Positions 33,476 to 44,505 of a stretch of 64,000 nt of DNA are shown here, in pieces. The stretch is from Conchocele bisecta. Lineage: Eukaryota > Mollusca > Bivalvia > Lucinida > Thyasiridae. The notes below the pieces were generated by a model. It was not told the origin of the DNA. It searched no databases and saw only the letters and a list, made by a program, of their open reading frames with translations. The stretch lies in NCBI GenBank assembly GCA_029237695.1, contig CM055277.1, positions 44,674,242 to 44,738,241 of the forward strand, read 5' to 3'. The translations under genes and the position numbers were made by a program. Numbering within the stretch: the first letter of the stretch is position 1; each line of letters starts with the position of its first letter.

Positions 33476-33984
33476 TTAATGTCTAAATGCGATAATATAC
33501 AACGCGTATTTATAGTTTAATATTAAAGTTAATGAAATTTCAAGTCGTTCATGAATTCCAACAACGTTCTCGAATCATATTTAATGATACAACTGAATAT
33601 GAATATTTGCGGATCGATACTTGGAAAGGTGGAATAGTCGGACCTAAGACCCAGCAAGTAGCCCGTTCGAAAACAGTTACCACACCCATCCATTTCTGTT
33701 AGACCCTATAGCGAACACGTTCGAAATGGGTTGTTTGAGTTAGTTTTCGAATAGAAGCATGCATATCAAATGAGATTACCTGGAATAAATAAAATATAAA
33801 AAATGCAAATGGTAACATTATATACTGTAAGGACTGATTTAACAAAGGAAGTACATGTATGTATATCAAAAATATATATGACTACAGAACACAAGAATTC
33901 TACTTATTTACTAGCTACTATCAATAATGGAGACGTTTAACAATATTACCCATCATGCCCATTACTAGGTAGTATCAAGTAGGG
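33476..33984. other. Gene-free stretch
   Basis: AT-rich; nothing recognised. Confidence 0.4.
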
Positions 33985-34225
33985 GGCCGTTTCACAAAAC
34001 TTCATATGAGTAAAATGTTCGTAAGTGCATATTTAGAATAGTCTGTAAATTTCAATTGGTGGTTTTACATTTATTGAGCATAGGCTGCATATGCAGCCTA
34101 TGCTCAATACATGTAAATCCAATAATCGTTTACAAGAAAACATTGTTAATGTGAAATTTACAGACTATCATAATTTTGCACTTACGAACATTTTAGTCGT
34201 ACGAAGTTTAGTGACACGGCCCACA
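33985..34225 (+). repeat. Family C foldback MITE (copy 4)
   Basis: Complete: 'GCCGTTTCACAAAACTTCAT' to 'GTACGAAGTTTAGTGACACG', with the inner palindrome ATAGGCTGCATATGCAGCCTAT.. (18-nt core AGGCTGCATATGCAGCCT). Confidence 0.8.
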
Positions 34226-34399
34226 GGATTGGAAAAATCTGTTAAACATGGAAGACATCAACAACATCGTTCCTCACCTACTCTTTCAAATGATTAAATA
34301 CATCAACAGAAAACATAAGTAAACTTCTATATAAAAAGTACATGTAATTAGAACAAAACCCCAGTAATTGTGAAACCGATTTAAAAATGAAAAAACTAG

Positions 34400-35105
34400 C
34401 TTAGTTGGGGTCCCTCCCATCTAGTAGGCATACAGTGTTCTTTATATTTATGGAATAATTGTATAATTGTGTAACTATTCCACCAGTTTTAAACTCATTT
34501 ATACCGTCAACTATGTCGCTACTAGACGTGAAAAGCAGGTACGTGTATTTTTTCTCGTTCACGTCTAGTAGATACGTCATTATGTATGACGTTACGTCAT
34601 TATGTGAATGACGTAACACGATAATCTTGTCGCTTCAGAAGACAAACTTATGAGGCCACAAATGCATTTTTAGAGACATTTGAACAACTTTGATGTGGTT
34701 AACGGGATAAATAGAATATTATTATAGTGTCATGAACTTGAATAAATATCTGACTCGGCTCGAAATCAGGATGTGCTCGGCAAGCCTCGCCCATCCTGAT
34801 TTCTCAGCCTCGACAGATATTTATTCACGTTCATGACACTATACTAATATTCTCTATTTACTAATCTTTCTGTTACTGATAGTGACTCGCGGTGGTATCA
34901 GTCTATTTTGATATGCAAATGAAGTAGGGCATTAATACATTACTTATACAAATTAAAGGCGTCACATGAAAAACTATTTTTATTGCCAGATTATAAAGTA
35001 TGATCATTGCACATCTAATATTAAACGCGGAGAATACATATTAATTTCTGTTAACATTTAATGAACCACGGTTATCGCCCCTGATATCAGTGTGGAAATG
35101 CATGT
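34400..35105 (-). repeat. Family H element carrying nested insertions
   Basis: H sequence from 'CATCTAGTAGGCATACAGTG' to about 34495 resumes at 'GATAGTGACTCGCGGTGGTA' (34878) and runs to 'CACGGTTATCGCCCCTGATA'. The gap holds a small hairpin ('CTACTAGACGTGAA'..'TTCACGTCTAGTAG', about 34513-34572) and a family B relative (34695-34865). Confidence 0.65.
34695..34865. repeat. Family B variant hairpin
   Basis: 'ACGGGATAAATAGAATATTA' opens it and 'ATACTAATATTCTCTATTTA' closes it as in family B, and the loop has GTGCTCGGCAAGCCTCGCCC, but the arm (TATAGTGTCATGAAC..) differs from all other copies. A separate subfamily. Confidence 0.65.
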
Positions 35106-35159
35106 TTTAACACGAATTAAAAATGAAAGAATAAACACGGTAAATACAAAGATAATATT

Positions 35160-35525
35160 GATATAACAAATGGGGAAATTTTGTATAATTTCAGAAATAT
35201 TGGACCGTTTTTTAAAATTATACTTTTGTTTTCTTAGTTGGATCATTTCCAAGCTATCTAGCTAGGATTCGGAGTCAATTTCCAAACTTTTTCGTTTTTT
35301 GACTCCTCCCACACTCCTTTACATCATTTTCCCCCATGTTAAATTCCCATAGAGAAATCATTTTTTCGTAATAAAACCAATATTTGACCAAATTTCACGA
35401 AATAAAAAGAAGGCTCATTCTTAAATTTTGCTTTAATTTCATATTATCGAAAAGAATACTGTTTTTGCATTGCTTATATAGCTGTAAAATTTGGGCAGGT
35501 TTCGTGAAACAGACAGTAACCATGT
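35160..35525 (-). repeat. Family T partial copy
   Basis: From 'AATTTCAGAAATATTGGACC' through 'AAGCTATCTAGCTAGGATTC' to 'TTTCGTGAAACAGACAGTA'. One arm of the foldback seen at 23940-24490. Confidence 0.7.
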
Positions 35526-35674
35526 ATGAACAATACGTTATATTATATGATTATTTACAATACTCATAATGGATTGTAAACAGGGTTTGTAACATATAAA
35601 TACATGTTGTTGAACTGCTTGTAGCTCATGTATTGTTTGTATATGACTATGACTAAAAAATATTAAAACTGAAT

Positions 35675-35860
35675 ATTTTCCGCAAATGGTGTCAAAGGTT
35701 GACAAAATTTTCAGAGTACATGCGGAATTATATTCCGCATGTACTCTGAAAAATTTGATAACTTATGACTTAATTTATGAAAAATACTGTAAATTTTTTA
35801 AACATATTCAATGAAATTACGCAGATGTCCGAAGTTACACAATCACATGGCGTGTCTCAA
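35675..35860. repeat. Family I foldback MITE (copy 3)
   Basis: Central hairpin 'CAGAGTACATGCGGAATTAT' / 'ATTCCGCATGTACTCTG' and right terminus 'TCACATGGCGTGTCTCA'. The left terminus is missing. Confidence 0.7.
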
Positions 35861-36029
35861 TTATGTGTTATGGAAGCATCCCTGGTGCATATAAAGAATG
35901 TATACACTTGTTTCGGACTGGCCGAGTATGCCGGCACATCAGTAGCTACACTGGTCACTCTGTAAACCCCGTTTTGTCGTGAATGGACATAAATGTGTTA
36001 TACAACCGCCTGCGTTCATATTGCCCAGC

Positions 36030-36375
36030 TTATAAACGGTTCTAACACATATTGGCAGTGCCAACTCGCAATCCAGCAATTTGAGTGTCTGAGCCTGAGC
36101 TGTATCACAACGCTTCTAACATATATTGGCAGTGCCAACTCGCAATCCAGCAATTTGAGTGTCTGAGCCTGAGCTGTATCACAGCTTCTAAACGGTTATA
36201 ACATTATATTGGCAGTGCCAACTCGCAATCCAGCAATTTGATTGTCTGAGCCTGAGCTGTATCACAGCTTCTAAACGGTTATAACATTATAGTGGCAGTG
36301 CCAACTCGCAATCCAGCAATTTTATTGTCTGAGCCTGAGCTGTATCACAGCTCAGGCGCAGCCAATCAAGCTGCA
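36030..36375 (+). repeat. Family L tandem, about four ~83-bp units
   Basis: Units contain 'ATTGGCAGTGCCAACTCGCA', 'ATCCAGCAATTTGA', 'GTCTGAGCCTGAGCTGTATC' and 'CACAGCTTCTAAACGG'. Within a unit TTGGCAGTGCCAA is a palindrome. Near-identical units mean recent expansion. Single relatives lie at 13080 and 40825. Confidence 0.85.
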
Positions 36376-37059
36376 TGATTTCAAGCACAGTATTCAAGTA
36401 CAGGCCACACTCACTTACTCGAATTCGAAGGGAGATACAAAAATACTTTGAGTTAACCGTAGTTTGACGTATCCGTAGTACGCAACCTGTCGGACAACAA
36501 ACTATTTTATTGACAGTTAGAACCAAATGATTACTTGCTGATGTAGCCTTGAGTAGTAAATATGATTTATTTTAGCAATTAAATGTACATGGATACATGT
36601 TAAATGCTGTTTCTAAGACAAATCATATCTAAACACTTTCGGTTTGTTTACAAATACACATATGCATGTGTAATTAATAGATAACCCGGATGTGGCACAC
36701 GTGACATGCGCATGTAGCGATATGTACATATTCAGTTCACCAATGAAATAAATAATAACAAGAACGTAATATTTTATGAATTATTTTAATAAATTATACA
36801 CGGAAACAACACAAAGCAACAATAAATACTGATTTGTAACACTATTATAAATGATTATTTCTGACCAGACTTGATTGTACAAACTAATAATGTTTAGAAC
36901 ATAAAATTCGCCCTTTCAATGTTTCGTCCCTATACTGTATAATCTGAATCCACACCAGTTTCGATTGTTGCACTGTATGTAATTACAGTTTTAAATTAAA
37001 CACAAAAGCATTTAATGCCTGTCCAATTAAAATAGTTGCCATTTATTGCTCACCACTTA
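36376..37059. other. Gene-free stretch
   Basis: AT-rich; nothing recognised. Confidence 0.4.
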
Positions 37060-37129
37060 ATGATCACCGACGGTCATTTCGGGAGTCCCGTTTAATCAGT
37101 GTCAACGCAAACACCTTTATCTACGGTCT

Positions 37130-37400
37130 GAATACCCGACTTTGATCAGGTAAACTGCAGGTGACAAAACTTCTACTTACCTCCGCAAATTGATATTTCG
37201 ACTTAACGAGTGTGAAATACAGTAGATTTACGTTTTCGGGACCTAAATATACCTTCGAATAAACGGAAAATTTGACTTATCGAAATTTGACTTAACCGAA
37301 CTTAGTTATATGGAAAATAATAGGATTTTAAACGGACCGTTCGACGTAACCGGTGATTTCGACGTAAGCGACTTTGAGTAAACGAGCGTAGCCTGTATTT
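37130..37400. repeat. pogo/Tigger-like remnant
   Basis: Repeated 'TTCGACTTAACGAG', 'TTTGACTTATCGAA', 'TTTGACTTAACCGAA', 'TTCGACGTAACCGG' and 'TTCGACGTAAGCGA' pieces resemble the inner end repeats of Tigger-type elements. No transposase frame. Confidence 0.35.
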
Positions 37401-37789
37401 TGAAATAAATAAATTATTTATTTATTTATTTTATGGTACTTAACGGCCTGTCAGCAGAGCGAGCCTGCTCTAAGGTTATTTTAGGCCGGGTTAACGGGGT
37501 CGAATCACATGTACCGATGAGGGATTTTGAAACAAGAGTTGAAAACTATTTACCAATTTCATTATAAACTCGCCATGGCCACGTTTCTTATTACATCAGT
37601 AGACTCGTATAACAAATATCATATTAAACCATCACTCTTGCAATTTCCTCTATTATATGTATTGCTGTCAGTACGTATTCAAAAATACTATAAAAGACGT
37701 CACATGACGCTACTAAAAGACGTTTATATATTTATTCAGTCAATAACTCATTACATGCTGAATACAACGTCTAAACAGTTTAACTGGTT

Positions 37790-37885
37790 CTTATTTCTTA
37801 TCTAAAGTATATGTCGTGACCACCATTTGAACCGTCTCGACGAGACGGTTCAAATGGTGGTCACGACATACACCCTCAATAAGAA
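37790..37885. repeat. Family N perfect hairpin (copy 2)
   Basis: Arms 37810-37839 and 37841-37870 are perfect 30-nt complements (start TATGTCGTGACCACCATTTG) around a single A. Flanked by 'TTCTTATTTCTTAT' on the left and 'ATAAGAAATAAAAG' on the right as a further, imperfect inverted pair. Confidence 0.85.
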
Positions 37886-38009
37886 ATAAAAGAGAAAACA
37901 AATAATTATGTAAGATAAGTGTTGTATCCCTCCTCAGCATATATTGGGATATATCTGATAAATAGCCATAGACTTTTCCACGAGTCTCCTAGTGTCCCCT
38001 GGAAAACTG

Positions 38010-38165
38010 GATATAAAAGTAACCTCAGTAGGTTTCACGAAACCAGCTCAGATTCAACATAAATATATTTTTGATGATATTAGTTTTTATCAAAATTTAA
38101 GAATGAACACTTTTAATTTCGTGAAATTCGGTCCAATATTGATTTTATGCTATAATCAAAGTACT
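38010..38165 (+). repeat. Family T partial copy
   Basis: 'TTTCACGAAACCAG', 'TTTATCAAAATTTAAGAATG' and 'AATTTCGTGAAATTCGGTCC' follow the family T arm order. Confidence 0.55.
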
Positions 38166-38849
38166 GAAAGTACTGACTGGCGGGAGACAAGTAGCCACTT
38201 GTGAATTTGCATACTCAGAAATTCCTTGTTAGAAATATATTCGATGTTGATTATTGGATGTACAATCTGCAAATTTGGAGAACTTTATCAGTTACTGGTC
38301 GTAAAATACAGCCTGCTCTAAACACAAATAGGTTGATGAAGCAAAGGTGCTTTATGTCCGACTAATAAACCGTTTTACGAGGTATATTGCAGACGTATTA
38401 TGTGAAATCTTTTCAAAATTATGACTGGGCGTAGGCCTACATACGTGTATGATGCATGAACGGCAAAATGTTTTCATGAATTTTGTTTCGCTCACCCAGA
38501 GGGTAATTTTTCGAAAATCGCCCGTAAACCACAATATGAAAAAGAAATGGCCTTCGACGTCGCATTGCGACTGCGTGGTACACGATACGGGGGGCGTCTC
38601 AAGAACAGCAATTTGTTCTCTTCAAAAGTAAAGTTGGGCATGCCAACTATTTTACACATAATGTTGAGCATTGCCGTTGCTATTAATAACTTGCTTTCAG
38701 TTCACTCGCTGACTTTAAATGTCACCTGACTGTTGTTAATTGCGAACGCAAATTGAGCCTATTGAGACGTCCCCCGATGAACAGAGAGCCACTTCCGAAA
38801 GTAGACCCGTGCAAACGGCCAGAATCACGATCCCAATAGCGTGGACAGT
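38166..38849. other. Gene-free stretch
   Basis: Short open frames of about 60 codons on both strands, without domains. No repeat recognised. Confidence 0.4.
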
Positions 38850-39190
38850 CCATGTTCTTTATGGGACTTAGATAAGTGTATAATTGTGTCACTATTCCAC
38901 CAGTTCTAAAAATTACGAGTGGCCGCTATACAGATATAACCATTTAGTAATATTTGTTTTACTGATAGTGACGCGCGGTTGTATCAGGCTATTTTCATAT
39001 GCAAATGAGGCATGACATGTTTAATTATTTATATTAATTAAATGCGTCCGACAAATTATAAAGTATGATAATGCACATCAACAAATAAATACAGTAATGT
39101 CCATTAGTATTTTAATGAAACACGGTTATCGCCCCTGATGTCAGTGTGGACATTTACGTCTGTATAATAATGCCAATTAATACGTGTACC
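38850..39190 (-). repeat. Family H element, partial
   Basis: From 'GTTCTTTATGGGACTTAGAT' through 'CATATGCAAATGAGGCATGA' to 'ATCGCCCCTGATGTCAGTGT'. The TIR end beyond 39190 is missing and is followed by family T. Confidence 0.65.
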
Positions 39191-39199
39191 TTTAAATCA

Positions 39200-39490
39200 C
39201 CGTAGACACCTTCACATAATCTATGGGGATTTAACATAGGGATTTGTTTTCTAATTTCATAAATAGTGGACCAATTTTCAAAATCTAGGTTTGTTTTCTT
39301 AATTACATCATTTGTTTCCAAGCTATCTAGCCAGGTTTCAGGATCAATTTCCAATTTTTTTCGTTTTTCGAATCTCCCCGTCACTCTCCAGCTCCTTTTT
39401 GCCCCATATTAAATTCCAATAAGAAAAGTGATTTTTTTCGCAATACAATCAATAATTGATGGAATTTCATCAAACAACAAGACTGGGGTC
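39200..39490 (-). repeat. Family T partial copy
   Basis: 'AATCTATGGGGATTTAACAT', 'AAGCTATCTAGCCAGGTTTC' and 'TCGCAATACAATCAATAATT'. The 76-codon minus frame over it is repeat-derived. Confidence 0.6.
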
Positions 39491-39539
39491 GGTAACATTT
39501 TTGTTATTGATAAAAAGTACTTACATTAACTATTTTTTA

Positions 39540-40155
39540 GATTATAGAGAATAGTAGGTTAGTGCCGTGAATGGGAAATTATCCTGTCAACACAGTGCGT
39601 ATGTGCCGTGAAACACGGTGCCGTGAAACATTTTTGATATCCAGTCAATAATATTTTTGCATTTTACAGCCATTTGTAGGTGTTGACGGGATAAATAGAA
39701 TAGTAGGTTAGTGCCGTAAATGGGACACAAATATCTGGCGCGGCACGGAAACGGGATGTGCTCGGCAGAGACTCGCCCATCCCTTTTCCTCAGCCTTGCC
39801 AGATTTTTTTCCCCATTCACGGCACTAACCTATTATTCTCTATATATCTGGCGCGGCACGGAAACGGGATGGGCTCGGCTCCGTGAATGGGAAAACATAT
39901 ATGGCGAGGCTTGGGAAACGGGATGGGCGAGGCGCTAACTTGAACCTACTATGCTATTTATCCCGTCAACGCATACAAATAGCTTTAAAATGCAAAAAAT
40001 AACCCCAGCCGCGTCCTCAAAATCGGAGAATCTACTAGTACGACAACCGCACATATTCATACGCAGTGATTAGGTCGTATTGACAGGATATCAACACTGT
40101 TTCACGGCACCGTGTTTCACGGTACATATGCACTGTGTTGACAGGATAAAATGCG
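39540..40155. repeat. Family B cluster, rearranged
   Basis: At least three partial hairpins (39545, 39690-39840, 39842-39960) and two 'TTATCCCGTCAACAC' modules in alternating orientation. Looks like several family B insertions into one another plus recombination at shared hairpin arms. Confidence 0.75.
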
Positions 40156-40239
40156 TTTAATAGCTGGTCGGCAGAAAATCGTGCAGCAGACAGTAGTATT
40201 CTCAGTAAATGTCCATATTGTGAGACCAGCCATACGACC

Positions 40240-40605
40240 CTACGAAGGCCCGCACGGGACACTGATTTTTTTTAATTAATTCGTTCCCATTAAATAAAAA
40301 TTCGTTCCCTCAATTTAACAATTCGTTCCACGAAATTACAATTCGTTCCCTCGAATTAACAATTCGTTCCCATAATATAACTATTCGTTCCCACGAATTA
40401 ACAATTCGTTCCCGTGGGAACGAATTGTTAATTCGTGGGAACGAATTGTTATATTGAGGGAACGAATTGTTATTTCGTGTGAACGAATTGTTAAATTGAG
40501 GGAACGAATTGTTATTTCGTGGGAACGAATTGAAACGAATTGCTATTTCGTGGGAACGAATTAATAAACAAAAAATTCTACATCCCCTACGGGGCTCTGT
40601 ATGAG
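40240..40605. repeat. Family E foldback
   Basis: 'GGCCCGCACGGGACACTGAT' at the left and 'TACATCCCCTACGGGGCTCT' at the right; six units on the left arm and about seven on the right meeting at TTCCCGTGGGAA. Confidence 0.85.
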
Positions 40606-40824
40606 CCATGGGCGACATCACAGGAGAACTATTTACACAAAATGCGATATTTTCATTAAACTGTGCTCCGCATTTGCTATGAATATTTCGTCAACATTCG
40701 ACGTCATGTATAGAAAATAACATTTCTAATACTGTCTCTATACATATGTTGCAGTATCACGAATGTCTCAAATGTCTTATAAACAAAATGGACCCTAGTA
40801 CTTTCCGGAATTATCATCGTTTCT

Positions 40825-40960
40825 GCACATATATTGCCATTGTCAACTCGCAATCAAGAACTTTGCTTGTCTGAGGCCGAGACGTAGTACAGCTCAGGCT
40901 CAGTCACTGAAGACTTCAAACACAATATTGAAATAAATACATTGACAAATATTGGCAAGT
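40825..40960 (+). repeat. Family L unit (diverged)
   Basis: 'TTGCCATTGTCAACTCGCAA', 'TGTCTGAGGCCGAGACGTAG' and 'TACAGCTCAGGCTCAGTCAC'. Confidence 0.5.
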
Positions 40961-41571
40961 TTAGAAAAAGGCGGTTGTGTATGGACGGTACGAGAGCCGC
41001 AACTAGCGGATGCCATACGGACATAGTGGGGGTATGGCCATACATGTAGATCGTCAGACTGCGTAGATGCGCAGGCTGATCAACGGCTATATTGGCCGAC
41101 AACGTCGTCAGTGCACTTTTCACAGCTGGATGGTATTTATTATATTGCTTCTGTTTTTGCCGCACGGGGATTCACGTGAAGACCGCAAAACCGTTAATAT
41201 GAGAAACACGGCGCATGCGCAAAGAAACTTGCTTCACTCGCATATATGGCAACAGCATGAATGGTAGATCAGCATAAACAGCAGTAACATACTCAGTGGC
41301 GTTTAATTCTGTTCAAATTGGCTTTATTCGAGATGTACATATGATACACTAGGACATTGTTTTGATAATCGTAAATGATAAAACATAAAGAGCGCTTTAT
41401 AAGTACATCTAGCAACAGTAACTAGTAATAGAGAACTGATAAATTAACTAAATAAAGAATACACAATAGTTTAAATGCGCCAACAATAAGTATATATAAC
41501 GAGTTATAAGATAAATATCGAAATTGTTCACGCTGTGATTACGGTGGTTTTGCTCACGTCCGCGCTGCAGT
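40961..41571. other. Upstream region of the prepropeptide-like gene
   Basis: A family F trace ('ATCGTCAGACTGCGTAGATG', about 41050) and then AT-rich sequence. Just before the ATG, 'GTTTTGCTCACGTCCGCGCTGCAG' could be a 3' splice site, which would put the 5' UTR on an upstream exon. Confidence 0.3.
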
Positions 41572-42024
41572 ATGCCCGACAGATGGTTCCTGGCTCCTGT
41601 GTTATTAGTAACAATCGGCATCGGCGCTGTTCAAAGTGGGTACCAGCTGCGGGACGTGATAACACGCAATAGTGATGAAAGTGAACATGAGCTCAGCCTG
41701 GCTCAAAACCGAAGGAAACTGACGAACATTGACGAACGTTATTTGGGTGAGTCGAAGTTCGTGGATGATACTATAGCTATTCAGCACAAACCGATGGACC
41801 AACTGGCAGTGGCAGCGAGACAGTTGGTTAATTCCGAAGAAACGTTGTACAACGATTTAAACAACAATTGTGATAGTGAACGTCTAGCTCAAAGTTTCAG
41901 TCCTAGAAATTTCTGCCTGCTATTAAGCTGCAGCGTCATTCTGAGAAATATAATAACAAACCATTATTGGCTGTCTGGCGATCTAAGCAAGTGTAATGAA
42001 GGATACTCACCGACAACGAATTGA
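41572..42024 (+). CDS. Candidate secreted prepropeptide, 5' part
   Basis: The frame begins MPDRWFLAPVLLVTIGIGAV, a good signal peptide (hydrophobic core at residues 6-20, likely cleavage after QS at 22), so the product should enter the secretory pathway. Residues 23-110 are polar and acidic with a tribasic NRRK at 46-49 that a prohormone convertase could use. GC and codon use stand out from the flanks up to about codon 110, after which the frame looks non-coding (LLLSCSVIL..) and ends at TGA 42022. A strong GTGAGT donor lies inside, at 41747-41752. Either an intron starts there or the reading frame shifts later. The continuation is the frame at 42000-42374. Confidence 0.45.
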   Translation: MPDRWFLAPVLLVTIGIGAVQSGYQLRDVITRNSDESEHELSLAQNRRKLTNIDERYLGESKFVDDTIAIQHKPMDQLAVAARQLVNSEETLYNDLNNNCDSERLAQSFSPRNFCLLLSCSVILRNIITNHYWLSGDLSKCNEGYSPTTN

Positions 42025-42042
42025 AAATTGTTGACCAAACAG

Positions 42043-42374
42043 AGACACCTTCCCATGGCTATGGCGGGACTGTTGGCGATTTCACGCCCGCACGAGGATT
42101 CGCGGGAAATGACGATCGACTGTACACTGACATTTCCACGCGGGAGGAAGGAACGGTGGCCGGGCTGAATCAACAGTCAGACAAAGATGGCGGCGTTTCC
42201 GGCGCGGCGTTGGGTGAGACGAACAAGCGTGGCGGACAAACGGCCAGGCACGGTGAGCTGGCGGTCGACGCCGGTTATGGATCGAGGATAAGGACCGGCG
42301 CAATTCTGTCTAAACTACGCATGGCAGGAACGAACGCGCACAATATATTTGGGCCTTCTGGTCCCGGAAAATGA
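42043..42374 (+). CDS. Candidate prepropeptide, 3' part with amidated C-terminal peptide
   Basis: This frame is open from 42000 to a stop at 42372-42374 and is the GC-richest block of the window. An AG at 42041-42042 is in the right phase for a splice from the GTGAGT at 41747, though its pyrimidine tract is weak. The protein is Gly-rich and acidic, then has a dibasic KR (42225-42230), then a 47-residue tail ending ..NIFGPSGPGK. Cleavage after KR, removal of the last Lys and use of the Gly for amidation would give a ~45-residue peptide ending Gly-Pro-amide. The tail's LRM....A.N.F....GP pattern recalls DH31/calcitonin-type neuropeptides; this is resemblance from memory, not alignment. An ATTAAA follows at 42381-42386. 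Confidence 0.45.
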
Positions 42375-42380
42375 ACAATC

Positions 42381-42386
42381 ATTAAA
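42381..42386 (+). promoter_or_regulatory. Possible polyadenylation signal ATTAAA
   Basis: The common variant ATTAAA lies 7 bp after the stop of the prepropeptide-like gene and before the foldback element at 42450. A 3' UTR this short would be unusual, so later signals may be used. Confidence 0.3.
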
Positions 42387-42449
42387 TAACAGTGAGTTAT
42401 TTCCCTTCGAATTGTATTTATATAGATCCAGTTTAAAGGGTCGATTAAA

Positions 42450-42985
42450 AAGAAACAACAACACCAAAAAACGTGTTTTAATCAGAGCCCTGTGTAAAGT
42501 GGTTTATTTGAAGATATATGACGATTCTAGGACTGCTGGGTTGTTTTTATTTTCACTGATATCGGTACATATGTATCGGCTTTTCTATCCTGTTGAACGC
42601 AACAGAATAGATGTTTATATATTTTCGCGCCAATCATTCGCAAAGCATTTTGGGACAGATCAAGCATCACATCAGCATCACATCAAATGATATCAGCAGC
42701 ACATCAAATGATATCAGCAGCACATCAAAACATGTGACGTGCTGCTGATGTGACGATTGATTTGTCCCAAAATGCGTTGCCAATACTTGGCGCGAAACTA
42801 TAAAAACATCTATCGTGTTGCGTTCAACAGGATAGAAAAGCCGATATTGATATACCGATATCGGTGAAAGTAGAAACAACCCAGCAGTCCTAGTATCATC
42901 ATATATCGTCAACTAAACCACTTTACACAGGGCCATGATGAAAACACATTTTTATTTTTGTATATCATTTTATTTTAAAAATCGT
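42450..42985. repeat. Family O foldback element
   Basis: Two arms of about 220 bp ('CCCTGTGTAAAGTGGTTTAT' at the left; 'AAACCACTTTACACAGGG' at the right) pair through 'CTATCCTGTTGAACGCAACA' / 'TGTTGCGTTCAACAGGATAG'-type segments. The loop holds two to three ~22-bp 'GATATCAGCAGCACATCAAA' repeats. A partial copy lies at 46895-47020. Open frames inside are mirror images of each other, so they are not genes. Confidence 0.8.
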
Positions 42986-44044
42986 GATATGCCCCTTTAA
43001 GACACTCGATACATGTAAATCGTTTGGCAAAGCAACAAATTAAATACGCACAGTGTGTCAAATGACTTGTTTCAGCTTACACTAACCATTCATATCCAAC
43101 TTTCGCGGCCACCTTGCCTGTAGAAAGTCTGCATCAGTAGCGGCGATTTTTATATGGAATTATATAGGAAACTATTACCTTTTCTTACTTTTAAACTTCA
43201 CAACCGATTGAAAAATCAAAAGCATTTTAGACTTCAATTATTGTACTTTAAGATATTTCGATCGTGTTTTTAAAATAAAAAGATTTTTGTCCTTTTTAGC
43301 TTTAAACGTAGTCGATAGTTTTTATATGATTTATATAGCAAATTGTGATTTTTCTTCTCGATTTTCGTTGGGTTAATTGCAAAATCTCTTTTTATATGAA
43401 TAGTTACAAAAAAATCACAGATAGTTTCAAATTAGCTCATTCATTTTTCTATCCATTGATACAAAAATTATGTTTCTAAGTTAATATTATTTTGGTATAT
43501 ATTATGTTGCCCGAGGCATGACCGTGTTGTCGGTACAATTATTACTAAACAAAGTAACCAACATTTGCTACTGATTTGTAATATCAGCATAGAATTTGTC
43601 TCATTTGATTATCTCGATAATTGCAACTTGCAATATTGTATTGTATTTACCTCATGTTGTCATAACTATGTGACCTGAGTGAATAAACGAATACTAATAA
43701 TAATGATACTTAATATAATTTCATCTTTATTTGATTTGGCTAAAATAATTAATGTAATTACCTTTTTACATGTACGCAGGAATTATAAGTGTTGGTCAGA
43801 CTACGTTAGTTTACAAGATTATTTACACTGGTTGTAAATATTTGTATCGTTGCATGTTTTCTCTTGATTTCACGGCAATATTAACGGGATTTATACCGAT
43901 TATCGAAACTAATATTGGTGAAAGTGTCACAAATTATATAATTGTTAATAAATGGAAATGTGTTGATTTTATTTACAGGGAATTAAGCAGAACTATCGCG
44001 AATTATTTACTGCAAACAAAACCTTGAACTATATTTGTACAACC
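42986..44044. other. Gene-free AT-rich stretch
   Basis: Strongly AT-rich. The 85-codon frame at 43770-44027 has no recognisable domain and sits in AT-rich, non-coding-like sequence, so it is not called. Confidence 0.4.
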
Positions 44045-44115
44045 AGGGTAGACTCCATTCAGAATGTGCGGATGCGCAGCTTGATCTGGGTATACACTGG
44101 TTTCAATTGCTGTTT
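44045..44115 (+). repeat. Family F fragment
   Basis: 'AGAATGTGCGGATGCGCAGC', 'TTGATCTGGGTATACACTGG'. Confidence 0.5.
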
Positions 44116-44324
44116 TGCATAAGGCTACATGTATATTGCCCGATATATTAACTTAAAAAAAGTTCGCTAGCCTGATAATATATATAATTACGGAGTACAT
44201 CGGTCAACATATATTTTCGATAAGAAATAAGAACCAATGAAACTGTTTAAATGTTGTATTCAGCATGTAATGAGTTATTGACCATGTGGTCACTATGAAT
44301 TTTATCCAGGTTAGGTGGCCGCGA

Positions 44325-44505
44325 AAGTTCGATATGGATGGATTTACATTTATTGAGAATAGGCTGCATATGCAGCCTATGCTCAACAAATGTAAATCCA
44401 ATAATGGTTTACAAGAAAACAATGCTAATGTGAAATTTACAGAATATCACAATTTTGCACTTACGAACATTTTAACAAAGTTTAATGAAACGGCCCCCAG
44501 ATCTT
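44325..44505 (+). repeat. Family C foldback MITE (left terminus lost)
   Basis: Inner palindrome AGGCTGCATATGCAGCCT with 'ATGGATTTACATTTATTGAG' arms and right end 'AAGTTTAATGAAACGGCCCC'. Confidence 0.75.

Noticed and set aside
36030..36375. Regularly spaced repeat resembling a CRISPR array
   Set aside because: Units are ~83 bp, contiguous and nearly identical with no variable spacers; animal DNA context.
18725..41500. Further SLC5 exons
   Set aside because: Searched by eye for the GW.F.P.Y / TMPEYL block after a splice acceptor; none found. A short exon could still have been missed.
42349..42912. Two mirrored frames (113 and 81 codons) with a shared peptide
   Set aside because: They are the two arms of the family O foldback read in opposite directions.
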